From QWPN01 sp044238145 (GTDB taxonomy: Bacteria; Planctomycetota; Planctomycetia; Pirellulales; UBA1268): 64,000 nt of DNA. Positions 32,499-40,912 of this stretch are shown here, piece after piece. The DNA lies in assembly GCA_044238145.1 (NCBI GenBank), contig JBIIDT010000006.1:5974-69973 (forward strand), in the 5' to 3' direction. Position 1 is the first letter of the stretch. The number at the start of each line of letters is the position of its first letter. The position numbers and the translations under genes were made by a program. Under the pieces are notes generated by a model that was given only the letters and a program-made list of their open reading frames with translations, searched no databases and was not told the origin of the DNA.

Positions 32499-34427
32499 AT
32501 GAAAACCTTTTCTGGGTGCTGGCGTGTCCTTGCGGCTCTTCTGCTTGCATGCGGCCCGCACTTCCTCGCGCAAGCACGCGGCGACGAAACGCGAGGGATC
32601 GTGCCCGGCAAAAAGGATTTTATTCGGTGGGAGACCGCCTCGGCAGAAACGAAGCAATCGCTGCGCGGGTATATCGGAGATGTCTGGGTTACCAGCGAGG
32701 CTCCGCTCACACAGGCGGATGCTCATCTTCTCACCTCGGTTCGGGGAGATGTTGTCGTTTCAGTGCCGAGCCTATCGCTCGATGTCGCCAAGATTCTTTG
32801 CTCGACGCGAGGGCCGCGGACCATTTTCGGTGTTTCAGAGGTGTCCGAAGAACTGGCTGCCATCCTGGGCGACTATGCGGGGCCTGTTGGTCTTTTGGAT
32901 TGTTACGACATCCCGCCCGACATCGTTCGCGTGCTCCTGCGAAACAACCGTTATGGGTTGCACGTCGGCGCGATGCGGTTGGCCGCAGGCAACGCAGCTG
33001 CTTTTGCAGGCTTCCGAGGACGGCTGACATGTTTTTCGGTGCCGCTCACCGACGGCGAGGCAACGAAGGCGCTCTTGCAGTACAAGGGGCGCCTGTGGCT
33101 ACGGGTCGTGGGCCTTGCCGAATCTTCCGCCGCTGCGTTGGCGGACGCGGACGAGAGAGTTTCTATCCGCCTTTACGATCCGGTGCGGTTGACGGAACGA
33201 ATGGCGGAAAACCTTGCTTCACACTCCGGCTGTTTAGAGCTTACGCGTGACGTCGCCTTCGAGCCTTCCCGTGAGGCTGTGCTGGCAAAGCTTTCGCGGC
33301 ACAGGGGGACGCTACGGATCTCATTCGATCCCGCCATCCTGTCGATCGGCGAGGCGCGAGCGCTGGGCGGACAGGCAGAGTCGCAGTTGGCGGCTTCCCA
33401 CGCGGCCGCGTTACCCAAGGGAATGGGGGCGAGCGATGGCTGCGGTGATCTCGAGTTTCTCGATCCGTTCAAGGCGGAGGATCAGCCGGCTGATGTCGTA
33501 GAGCAACTGGCACGCCGCCGCGGCGGCAAGTTGTCATTTCTCGTAGTGGGTCGCATGAGCGAGGCGTTCGCGCGAGCGCTTGCAACACATGTCGGTCCGA
33601 TCCGTGTCGAGAACACAAAGACCAAAGGGGATCCACCGACTGTGGAGGCAGTTGCAGCCTTGTGTGCACACCGCGGTTCCCTTGACCTGCCGGGCCAATG
33701 GATTCGTTCCGACACGATCGAACGTGTGTTGGCGCATGAGGGCGGCTTGACGGTGCAGATTCCCTCGTCCCTGCCAGAGTGGATTCCGTTGGTTCCAGAG
33801 TCGGAGGACAGTGACAGGGGGATTGAGGAGTGGCAATGGATACCGAACGAACTGCTCAAACGCTTGGCGTCGTATCCCGGCCCGCTCCACGTGCAAGGGG
33901 ATCCGACCACGGATGAAATCGTACAGATCCTCGCATCGCATCCCGGGCCGCTGGCGCTGGATCGCCTACCACGCGGACAAATCGCGCTGCGGGCGCTGTT
34001 GAACCGTGATGGCGCACTGTTCATCACAGCAAACTGTGATATCCGCAGCGTCGAAGCCGCCAAGGTCTTTGCGTCGGCCAACAATCGCACCGCGATCTGC
34101 ACGTCTGGGCATCTCCTTGGCCCGAATGCGGCGGAGATCGCGTCGATCCTCGTCACTCGGAGCGGTCCGATATCCTTTCCGGAGTTGAAATACATCAACT
34201 CTGACGCGCTGCGGATCCTCGCCACCAAGCCGGATGTTCAGCTTCCTCCGCTGGGACGTGTCTTTATTCTTTCCGACCACGGTTTTGACGTGGAGGCCCG
34301 ACAGGCCGTGTCTGCGGAGTTCCTGAAGGCGAACGAGGAAAGTGAGCCGCCGCCGGCGATGCCAGAGTGGCACAATTGGGATCGCCTTTTGAAGACGGAT
34401 GCAGACGCGGGGAAACCCGGGAAGTAA
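32499..34427 (+). CDS. exported repeat protein, lower GC than its neighbours
   Basis: A 642-residue protein with a signal peptide (residues 1-30; MKTFSGCWRVLAALLLACG). The body is built of repeats of about 35-45 residues around 'LASHPGPLALDRLPRGQI' and 'LCAHRGSLDLPGQWI': a helix, a (H/Y)-x-G-x-L turn and a short strand, like leucine-rich-repeat-type solenoids of exported planctomycete proteins. No catalytic motif. Base composition differs from its surroundings: the 60 bases from 32881 hold 35 G/C against 49 in the 60 from 31981. It sits between two direct repeats of the epmA 3' end. Start ATG 32499; GTG 32484 is an alternative. Confidence 0.85.
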   Translation: MKTFSGCWRVLAALLLACGPHFLAQARGDETRGIVPGKKDFIRWETASAETKQSLRGYIGDVWVTSEAPLTQADAHLLTSVRGDVVVSVPSLSLDVAKILCSTRGPRTIFGVSEVSEELAAILGDYAGPVGLLDCYDIPPDIVRVLLRNNRYGLHVGAMRLAAGNAAAFAGFRGRLTCFSVPLTDGEATKALLQYKGRLWLRVVGLAESSAAALADADERVSIRLYDPVRLTERMAENLASHSGCLELTRDVAFEPSREAVLAKLSRHRGTLRISFDPAILSIGEARALGGQAESQLAASHAAALPKGMGASDGCGDLEFLDPFKAEDQPADVVEQLARRRGGKLSFLVVGRMSEAFARALATHVGPIRVENTKTKGDPPTVEAVAALCAHRGSLDLPGQWIRSDTIERVLAHEGGLTVQIPSSLPEWIPLVPESEDSDRGIEEWQWIPNELLKRLASYPGPLHVQGDPTTDEIVQILASHPGPLALDRLPRGQIALRALLNRDGALFITANCDIRSVEAAKVFASANNRTAICTSGHLLGPNAAEIASILVTRSGPISFPELKYINSDALRILATKPDVQLPPLGRVFILSDHGFDVEARQAVSAEFLKANEESEPPPAMPEWHNWDRLLKTDADAGKPGK

Positions 34428-34556
34428 GGAACCACGCAGCATGCCATGGGCCATGTGTTCCACGGTCCTCGTGAGAACCGCCTTGGCGTGTCTCGAAAAA
34501 CCGATCCAGGCGGCAAGAAGGTCTCCTGCCCTACGGGCAAGCAGACGTTCGAGGAC

Positions 34557-34637
34557 CGTCAGGCGTCGGTCGAGGAGAAGCAGCGGACGGCGTCGATCGA
34601 CTCGGCGCCGGCGGCGAGCATGACGAGGCGGTCGAAG
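34557..34637 (+). repeat. right direct repeat (3' end of intact epmA)
   Basis: This is the right copy of the 81-base repeat that starts at 32390, lying inside the end of the intact epmA. The start-to-start distance between copies is 2167 bases. Confidence 0.9.
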
Positions 34638-35509
34638 CCCAGGGCCGCACCGACGCCGTCGGGCATCGCTTCCCCGTGGGCGGCCAGCAGCCGCGCGGGC
34701 TCCGGGAGCCGCGGCCGGCCATCGGCCTCCCGGGCGGCGTTGGCCGCGGCGATCCGCGCGGCCACGACCTCGCGACGCGTCTCCTCCTCCCAGCCGTTGG
34801 CGAGCTCCACGCCGCGCACGAACAGCTCGAACCGTCGGGCGATGCCGCCCGCTTCCGGGTCGAGGCGGGCGAAGGCCGACTGCGAGGCCGGCCAGGCTTC
34901 GAGCATCGTCGGCCGGCCGTGGCCGAGCCTCGGCTGCACGACCTCGGCGAGCAGGATCTCGAAGGCCCGGTCCCAGCGGTCGGCCGGCGCCGCTACGTCC
35001 CACGCCGCCGGCACCGCGATCCCGGCCCGGCCGACGGCCGCCAGCATGTCGTCGAGTGGCGCCGCGAGCGGATCGACGCCGGCGTGGGCGTGAAAGGCTG
35101 CGCTGCACGACACCCGTTCGATGCCCTGCGTGCCGAGCACCCGCTCGCAGAGCCGCGCGAGCAGGTCGGCGGCGTCGGCCAGCGTCGTGCCGGGAGAGTA
35201 CCACTCCAGGAGCACGAACTCGACGTCGTGCTGGTGACCGCGCTCGCCCGCGCGAAACGACCGCGCCAGCTGGTAGATCGGCCCCGAGCCTGCGGCCAGG
35301 AGCCGCTTCATCAGGGCCTCGGGGCTGGCCTGGAGGAAGCGGGCGGGCCCGCCGTCGAGCGGCACCGCGATCGGGTCGATGTGGGCCTCCGGCAGCACCT
35401 CGCGCGAGAGCACCGGCGTGTCGACCTCGACGAAGCCGAGGTCGTCGAACACGCCACGGACCCGCGTCCGCACCGCCGCCCGCAATTCGAGGATCGGCCG
35501 GGCCGTCAT
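34559..35509 (-). CDS. epmA: elongation factor P beta-lysine ligase EpmA
   Basis: EpmA (PoxA/GenX) is a class II lysyl-tRNA synthetase relative that attaches beta-lysine to elongation factor P. The 316-residue protein lacks the anticodon-binding domain, as expected. It shows VDTPVLSREVLPEAHIDP, LQASPEALMKRLLA, motif 2 LARSFRAGERGHQHDVEF, and motif 3 GVGAALGFDRLVML with the ending SSTDA. Length is normal (E. coli 325). ATG 35509 overlaps the stop of the upstream stress-protein gene. Its last 81 bases are duplicated at 32390. Neither efp nor epmB is in the window. Confidence 0.95.
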   Translation of the reverse strand: MTARPILELRAAVRTRVRGVFDDLGFVEVDTPVLSREVLPEAHIDPIAVPLDGGPARFLQASPEALMKRLLAAGSGPIYQLARSFRAGERGHQHDVEFVLLEWYSPGTTLADAADLLARLCERVLGTQGIERVSCSAAFHAHAGVDPLAAPLDDMLAAVGRAGIAVPAAWDVAAPADRWDRAFEILLAEVVQPRLGHGRPTMLEAWPASQSAFARLDPEAGGIARRFELFVRGVELANGWEEETRREVVAARIAAANAAREADGRPRLPEPARLLAAHGEAMPDGVGAALGFDRLVMLAAGAESIDAVRCFSSTDA

Positions 35510-35967
35510 GCGGTGGCGGCGGCCTTCTTGCGGGCGAGCCTCTCCGCGACCTCGCGGTACACGAGCACGGGGCAGGGCGCCCGACGCACGATCGCCTCGG
35601 CGACGCTCCCCATCAGCAGCCGCGTCATGCCGGTGCGGCCATGGGTGCCGAGGATGATCATTTCCGCGTTTTCGTCGGTCGCGATCCGCACGACCTCGCC
35701 GGCGGGATCACCCATGGTGAGGCGGTGCGCGTAGGGTACGGACGGGTCGGAGGGTTTCACGTCCTCGAGCATCTTGAGGATCCGCTCGGAGTCCGGCTCC
35801 GGCAGTCCGTAGTACAACTCGCCGCCACCGTAGGCCAGCGGCGGTTCCTCGACGTGGACGATGAGGAGGCGGGCGCCCGTCTGCCGGGCGATGGTCTCCG
35901 CGTGGACGAGCGCGGCGTCGCTGGCGGTGGAGAAGTCGGTCGGGAAGAGGATTGTTTTCTGGGCCAT
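35506..35967 (-). CDS. universal stress protein (UspA family)
   Basis: A 153-residue UspA-fold protein. It begins KTILFPTDFSTASDAAL and ends with the ATP-binding signature GTHGRTGMTRLLMGSVAE followed by PCPVLVYRE, so it is the nucleotide-binding type. ATG 35967 gives the usual N-terminus; a longer in-frame reading to 36114 adds non-family residues. It is followed by epmA with a four-base overlap, so the two are co-transcribed. A TAAAAT element (35999-35994, minus strand) is a possible -10 box. Confidence 0.93.
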   Translation of the reverse strand: MAQKTILFPTDFSTASDAALVHAETIARQTGARLLIVHVEEPPLAYGGGELYYGLPEPDSERILKMLEDVKPSDPSVPYAHRLTMGDPAGEVVRIATDENAEMIILGTHGRTGMTRLLMGSVAEAIVRRAPCPVLVYREVAERLARKKAAATA

Positions 35968-36134
35968 GTGATTCGTGCTCCCGGGTTTAAGCGATTTTAC
36001 CCGTAGTGCTTTCCGGGTGGGCAAGGTGGCCGGCTCGGGGGCGGCAAAAGTCGCCGCTGCGCGGTCTTTCAGATTGTCGCTGATGGCCGCGGCGGCCATA
36101 GGCTCCTCGAGCATTTGCCGACCCCCTCGCCTCC

Positions 36135-36155
36135 GTCTTCTGATACACAGAAGGC
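36135..36155. other. weak stem-loop downstream of metG
   Basis: CTTCTG (36137-36142) and CAGAAG (36148-36153) form a stem with a 5-base loop, extended by a G-T and a G-C pair. There is no T-tract. It lies in the 213-base gap between metG and the stress-protein gene, which holds no other gene that I can support. Confidence 0.3.
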
Positions 36156-36180
36156 AAGCTTCACCTATGCCGGACCTGGG

Positions 36181-38283
36181 CTAATGGAGACGCATGCCGG
36201 GGAGGGCTCCGGAATCGGGGGCGAGGAGGTAGACACCTGGGGCGCCGGCGCCGCTGGCCGCCACCACCATGCCCTCGCTCAAGCCGAACTTCATCTGCCG
36301 GGGCGCGAGGTTGGCCACCACCACGACCAGCCGGCCGACGAGCGTCGCCGGCTCGTGAAACCCCTTGATGCCGGCGAACACCGTCCGCGTCGCGTCGCCG
36401 CCGAGGTTGATCGTGAGCTTGAGGAGCTTCTTGGCCTCGGGCACCTCCTCGGCGGCGAGGATCCGGGCCACGCGGAGGTCGACCTTCGCGAAGTCGTCGA
36501 TCGTGCACTGGGCCGCGAGCGGCTCGGCGGCCAGTGGCTCCCCCGAATCCTGCGCGGTCGTGGTCGGCGGTGTCGCATCCATCGTCGAGGCTCCCTTCGG
36601 TGGTGAGTCTTTCGCGGTCTCCGCCCGCGACGCGGCGAGCAGGGCTTCGAGCTGGGTCTTTTCGATCCGTTTCATGAGCGGCTGGAAGGCCGCCACCGGC
36701 CGGCCCGTGAGCGGCGTCTGCGACTCGTCCCAGTCGCGGATCGGGCCGCCGACGAGCGCTCCCGCCTGCTCGGCGAGCGCCGGCAGGACCGGCGCCAGGT
36801 AGACGGCAAGCTGGCGGAAGAGGTTGAGGGCCACGGTGGCCACGTCCCGGAGCTTCGCGGCGGCGTCGGGGCCGGCCTTGGCGAGCTTCCAGGGCTGCTC
36901 GGCGTCGACGTAGGCGTTGGCCCGGTCGGCCGCCGCCATGATCGCCCGCATCGCGCGGGCCGTGTCGCAGTCTTCGTAGGCGGCGGCGATCTCGGCACCG
37001 TCGGCCGCGGCGCGGGCGAACAGGCCGCCGTCGTCCGGGTACGTGGTCGCCAGGCCGGTCGCCTCCAGCCATCGCGCCGTGCGGCTGGCGAGGTTCACGA
37101 CCTTGCCGACGAGATCCGCGTTCACCTTCGTGGCGAACTCGTCGAGGTCGAGATCGATGTCGTCGATGCCGCCCGAGAGCTTCGCCGCGTAGAAGTAGCG
37201 CAGCATGCCCGGGTCGAGGTGGTCGAGATACGTCCGCGCCAGGAGGAACGTGCCGCGGCTCTTCGACATCTTCTCGCCGTTGACGGTGAGGAAGCCGTGG
37301 ATGCGGACCTTCGTGGGCAGGGAGAGACCGGCCGCCTCGAGCATCGCCGGCCAGAAGAGCGTGTGGAAGTAGGTGATGTCCTTGCCGATGAAGTGGTGGA
37401 TCTCGGCCGGCGGCTCGTTCGTGCCGCCGCGGCCCCACCAGTCGTCGAGGGCGCCGCCGTGGGCCGCGCACCATTCGCCCGTGGCGGCGAGGTAGCCGAT
37501 CGGGGCGTCGAACCACACGTACCAGTAGTGGCCCGGGGCGTCGGGAATCTCGAAGCCGAAGTACGGGGCGGGGCGGGAGACGTCCCAGTCGCGGAGCTCC
37601 TCGCCGAGAAAATGCCCGGCCAGATAGTTGGCGATCCGCGGGTCGAGCGCGCCCGACTCGCGGGTCCAGGTCGCGAGGAAGGCGTGCATCTTCTCGAGGG
37701 TCACGAACAGGTGCTCGGCGGAGCGAATCTCGGGGCGGGAGCCGGAGAGCGTGCTCACCGGGTCGCGGAGGTCGCTCGGGGCGTAGGCGGCGCCGCACTT
37801 CTCGCAGGAGTCGCCGTACTGGTCGGCGGCCCCGCACTTCGGGCAGGTGCCCTTCACAAACCGGTCGGCGAGGAACACGCCGGCGGTGGCGTCGTAGAGC
37901 TGCTCGACGCCCCGCGTCACGACGAGCCCGCGGTCGCGCAGCCGTTGCCAGATCATCCTGCACAGCCGCCGGTTCTCGGGGCTGTCGGTCGAGCCGTAGT
38001 GGTCGAAGGCGACCTGGAAGCCGGCGAAGTCGGCGAGGTGCGCCTCGCGCATGGCGGCGATCAACTCCTGCTCGCTCCGCCCCTCGGCCCGCGCCCGGAT
38101 CATGATCGCCGTGCCGTGGGTGTCGTCGGCACACAGATAGATGCACCGCTGCCCGCGCAGCTTCTGGAAGCGGACGAAGATGTCGGTCTGGATGTACTCG
38201 ACGAGGTGCCCGAGGTGGATGTGGCCGTTGGCGTAGGGGAGCGCCGACGTGACCAGGATGCGGCGGGCGGGTGTGGCGGCCAT
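36181..38283 (-). CDS. metG: methionyl-tRNA synthetase
   Basis: A 700-residue class I aminoacyl-tRNA synthetase that charges tRNA-Met. The HIGH motif is HIHLGH (residues 21-26). The zinc domain has CPKCGAADQYGDSCEKCGA (about residues 145-163). KMSKS is in NGEKMSKSRG near residue 338, and an anticodon-binding domain follows. The C-terminal 100 residues are an EMAP/tRNA-binding OB domain (VDLRVARILAAEEVPEAKKL, about residue 600). Full length and all motifs are intact. ATG 38283 gives the normal N-terminus. Confidence 0.97.
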   Translation of the reverse strand: MAATPARRILVTSALPYANGHIHLGHLVEYIQTDIFVRFQKLRGQRCIYLCADDTHGTAIMIRARAEGRSEQELIAAMREAHLADFAGFQVAFDHYGSTDSPENRRLCRMIWQRLRDRGLVVTRGVEQLYDATAGVFLADRFVKGTCPKCGAADQYGDSCEKCGAAYAPSDLRDPVSTLSGSRPEIRSAEHLFVTLEKMHAFLATWTRESGALDPRIANYLAGHFLGEELRDWDVSRPAPYFGFEIPDAPGHYWYVWFDAPIGYLAATGEWCAAHGGALDDWWGRGGTNEPPAEIHHFIGKDITYFHTLFWPAMLEAAGLSLPTKVRIHGFLTVNGEKMSKSRGTFLLARTYLDHLDPGMLRYFYAAKLSGGIDDIDLDLDEFATKVNADLVGKVVNLASRTARWLEATGLATTYPDDGGLFARAAADGAEIAAAYEDCDTARAMRAIMAAADRANAYVDAEQPWKLAKAGPDAAAKLRDVATVALNLFRQLAVYLAPVLPALAEQAGALVGGPIRDWDESQTPLTGRPVAAFQPLMKRIEKTQLEALLAASRAETAKDSPPKGASTMDATPPTTTAQDSGEPLAAEPLAAQCTIDDFAKVDLRVARILAAEEVPEAKKLLKLTINLGGDATRTVFAGIKGFHEPATLVGRLVVVVANLAPRQMKFGLSEGMVVAASGAGAPGVYLLAPDSGALPGMRLH

Positions 38284-38485
38284 GCGGCGCGGGCTCAGGG
38301 AAGGGAGGAAGGCGGATTGTAGAAGCGGCCCGCAAACGGGGAAACAGCGGCCGAAACGGGCGACTGGGCAAGCGCGCCGCGCGGCAAAGTGGCCTTGTCG
38401 CGGTCCGCCGGGCCCGGCACTATCCCGCCCCTTCCGGGAGCCGCCGGCCCCGGGCGTCGTGAAACCTCGCACGCCGAGAGAGAAG

Positions 38486-40153
38486 ATGCGACCGATTCGC
38501 CTGACCGCCGCCGCCCTCGTCCTCCTCGCCGCGGCGGGCCATGCACGGGCCAATCCGGCCGCCGCCGCCGCCGGCGGTGAGGCCGTGCTGCTCGACTTCG
38601 CCGCCGACTGGTGCGGCCCCTGCCGACAGATGGCGCCCCTGCTCGGCGAAGTCTCGGCCGCCGGCTGGATCGTCCGCCGCGTCGACGTGGACCGCGAACT
38701 CGACATCGTCCGCCGCTTCGGCGTGACGGCCGTGCCCTGCTACGTGCTGCTCGTGAAGGGGCAAGAGGTCGGCCGGATCAACGGCGCCACGACCCGCGGC
38801 GAACTGGAGAAACTCCTCGCCCAGGCTGCGGCGCCCCTCGGCGCCACGCCGCCCGCCGCCCCCGCCGCCGCGCCGGCCGCGAACCTGCCCGGCATGCCGC
38901 TGCCGGGCGGCAGCGCCGCCGCGCCGCTGGCCACCGAGCCGCCGGCCCGGTCCCGCACCCCGGCCGCGGCGCTCGCGGCCGTGCCTGCCGTGACTCCGCC
39001 CGCCGCGCGGCCCGAGGCCGCCGCACTGTCGCGCGAGGCCGCCGTGCCGTCGCGCGAGCCCGCCGCACCGACCGCCCCGCCACTCGCGGCCGACGCCCGG
39101 GCCGCCCTCGAGCGGCGGCTCATGGCGGCGACCGCCCGCCTCAAGGTCGACGACGCGCAGGGCAGCTCCTGGGGCACGGGCACCGTGATCGACTGCCGCC
39201 AGGGCGAGGCATTGATCCTCACCTGCGGCCACATCTTTCGCGATTCGCAGGGCAAGGGCCGCATCGAGGTCGACTGCTTCGGCGCCCGCGGTCCGCGGGG
39301 CGTCGCCGGCCAGGTGGTCGCCTGGGACCTGAAGCGCGACCTGGCGCTCGTCAGCATCTTCACCGACCAATCGATCGAGCCGGTGCGGGTCGGCGGTGTG
39401 GGCCGCATGACGACGGCGGGCGAGCCGGTCGTCACCGTCGGCTGCGACGGCGGCGCCGACCCGTCGATCCACCACAGCCGGATCACCGCGGTCGACAAGT
39501 ACCTCGGCCCCGCGAACGTGCAGGTGGCCGGCCAGCCGGTCCAGGGTCGTAGCGGCGGCGGCCTGTTCGCCGTCGACGGCACGCTGATCGGTGTCTGCAA
39601 CGCCGCCGACCCCGCCGACAACGAGGGGCTGTTCGCAGCCCTGCCGGCGATCCACGAGCAACTCGAGGAGGCGGGTCTCGCCTTCGTGTACCGCAACGCG
39701 TATCCGAGCGGCGGTGTCGACGGCATGGAACTCGCTGGCTCCGGCGGCTCGGCCCACGTGCCGGCGATGCCGGCCGAGATGCCTTCCGTCTCCTTCGATC
39801 GCCGCAACCGCGAGGACGCCCTGCCCACGGCGTCGACGACGGCCACTGGCGCCGCGGTGCCGGCCCGCGCGGCAGCCGCCCCGGGAGCGCCGCTGTCAGC
39901 CGGCGAGCAGGCGCTGCTCGACCAGGTGCGGCAGCACGGGGGCCGGGCCGAGGTGATCTGCATCGTGCGGCCGCACGGCGCGGCGGAGAGCGCCAGCGAG
40001 GTCTACGTCCTCAAGGATGCCGCCCGGGACTTCGTCGACCACCTGTCGGCGGCCCACGGCCACGTCGCCCCGGCCCACGGCGGTCACGGCCGGCACGAGC
40101 CGGCGGGCCGCTCCGACGTCGCCCAGTTGCCTCCGGCGAATCCCGTACGATAG
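38486..40153 (+). CDS. exported thioredoxin-trypsin-like protease fusion
   Basis: A 555-residue protein with a signal peptide (residues 1-23). The thioredoxin domain has DWCGPCRQMAP (Cys43, Cys46) and the cis-proline in AVPCYVLLV. An Ala/Pro-rich linker (about residues 115-215) leads to a trypsin-like domain: LTCGHIFRD (His249), DLKRDLALVSI (Asp285) and VQGRSGGGLF (Ser356), giving a full triad. The C-terminal 150 residues are Ala-rich with a small domain and end in a His-rich stretch. A redox-active domain joined to a protease suggests quality control of exported proteins, which is inference. Confidence 0.88.
   Translation: MRPIRLTAAALVLLAAAGHARANPAAAAAGGEAVLLDFAADWCGPCRQMAPLLGEVSAAGWIVRRVDVDRELDIVRRFGVTAVPCYVLLVKGQEVGRINGATTRGELEKLLAQAAAPLGATPPAAPAAAPAANLPGMPLPGGSAAAPLATEPPARSRTPAAALAAVPAVTPPAARPEAAALSREAAVPSREPAAPTAPPLAADARAALERRLMAATARLKVDDAQGSSWGTGTVIDCRQGEALILTCGHIFRDSQGKGRIEVDCFGARGPRGVAGQVVAWDLKRDLALVSIFTDQSIEPVRVGGVGRMTTAGEPVVTVGCDGGADPSIHHSRITAVDKYLGPANVQVAGQPVQGRSGGGLFAVDGTLIGVCNAADPADNEGLFAALPAIHEQLEEAGLAFVYRNAYPSGGVDGMELAGSGGSAHVPAMPAEMPSVSFDRRNREDALPTASTTATGAAVPARAAAAPGAPLSAGEQALLDQVRQHGGRAEVICIVRPHGAAESASEVYVLKDAARDFVDHLSAAHGHVAPAHGGHGRHEPAGRSDVAQLPPANPVR
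40146..40151 (+). promoter_or_regulatory. candidate -10 element overlapping a stop codon
   Basis: TACGAT ends six bases before the ATG at 40158 and overlaps the last codons of the preceding gene. No ribosome binding site precedes this ATG. It could drive leaderless expression of the phosphatase gene, but re-initiation after the upstream stop is equally possible. Confidence 0.25.
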
Positions 40154-40157
40154 CGGC

Positions 40158-40820
40158 ATGCCGCTGCAGTACCTGATCCGGCACGGGCAGAGCGTCTCGA
40201 ACTCCGAGGGCCGCGTGCAGGGCCGCGCGGACGTGCCCCTCTCGTCGCTGGGCGTGCGGCAGGCGGAAGTCCTCGCTGGCTGGGCCCGCGGGCTCGAGGG
40301 CGTCGCCGAGATCTGGTCGAGCCCGCTCGAGCGGGCGCGGTCGACGGCCGCCCCGATCGCGGCGGCGCTCGGACTCGAGGTGCGGATCTGCGACGAGCTC
40401 GCCGAGTTGCACGCCGGCGTCTTCCAGGGCCACCTCTGGGAGGACCTGGAGACGATGTTTCCGGCGGAGGTGGCCCGCTGGCGGTCGGGCGACCTGGACT
40501 ACGCGATTCCCGGCGGCGAGTCGCGGGCGGCGCTGGCGGCCCGGGGCCGCGCGGCGCTCGAGACGCTCGCCACCCGCCCAGCGCGGGAGATGATCGTCGT
40601 CGCCCACGGCGGCGTGCTCACCGCGGCGCTGGGGATGCTCCTCGGCCCGCGGCATCCACTCCTCGCGGCGGCTGCCGAGCGGCCGTTCACGAGGCTCCCC
40701 GCGCTCGACAACTGCTCGGTGTCGATCCTCGAATGGCCGGGCCCGGAGTTGCTCGCGTTCAATGACACGACCCACCTCGTGGACAGGGTCGTCGCGGGCC
40801 GCGGCGACGAGGCCGTTTGA
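40158..40820 (+). CDS. histidine phosphatase family protein (phosphoglycerate mutase-like)
   Basis: A 220-residue protein with the LIRHGQS motif (His9 phosphorylated in the family), the second-half SSPLERARSTAAPIA block (about residue 55), the catalytic Glu in ELAELHAGVFQGH (about residue 85) and VVAHGGVLTAALGM (second His, about residue 153). These residues are those of cofactor-dependent phosphoglycerate mutases and broad phosphatases such as CobC. Length fits a phosphatase rather than GpmA (about 250). It starts four bases after the upstream stop. Confidence 0.92.
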   Translation: MPLQYLIRHGQSVSNSEGRVQGRADVPLSSLGVRQAEVLAGWARGLEGVAEIWSSPLERARSTAAPIAAALGLEVRICDELAELHAGVFQGHLWEDLETMFPAEVARWRSGDLDYAIPGGESRAALAARGRAALETLATRPAREMIVVAHGGVLTAALGMLLGPRHPLLAAAAERPFTRLPALDNCSVSILEWPGPELLAFNDTTHLVDRVVAGRGDEAV

Positions 40821-40906
40821 ATGCCGCGCAGCACGTCATCCGGTTGATCGTGGCGGTGGTACTCACCTGCACGGTGGCCGACGCGGCGATGGCCGCCGCC
40901 CACTGA
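40817..40906 (+). CDS. possible 29-residue hydrophobic peptide
   Basis: A TTG at 40817 overlaps the phosphatase stop (TTGA) and opens a 29-codon frame with one hydrophobic stretch (RLIVAVVLTCTVADAAM). It could be a translationally coupled membrane peptide, but the short length and TTG start make chance likely. Confidence 0.2.
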   Translation: MNAAQHVIRLIVAVVLTCTVADAAMAAAH

Positions 40907-40912
40907 GGGATC

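Noticed and set aside
35968..36114. An N-terminal extension of the universal stress protein
   Set aside because: The extra residues do not fit the UspA fold, which starts at ATG 35967, and the region is more AT-rich, like a promoter gap.
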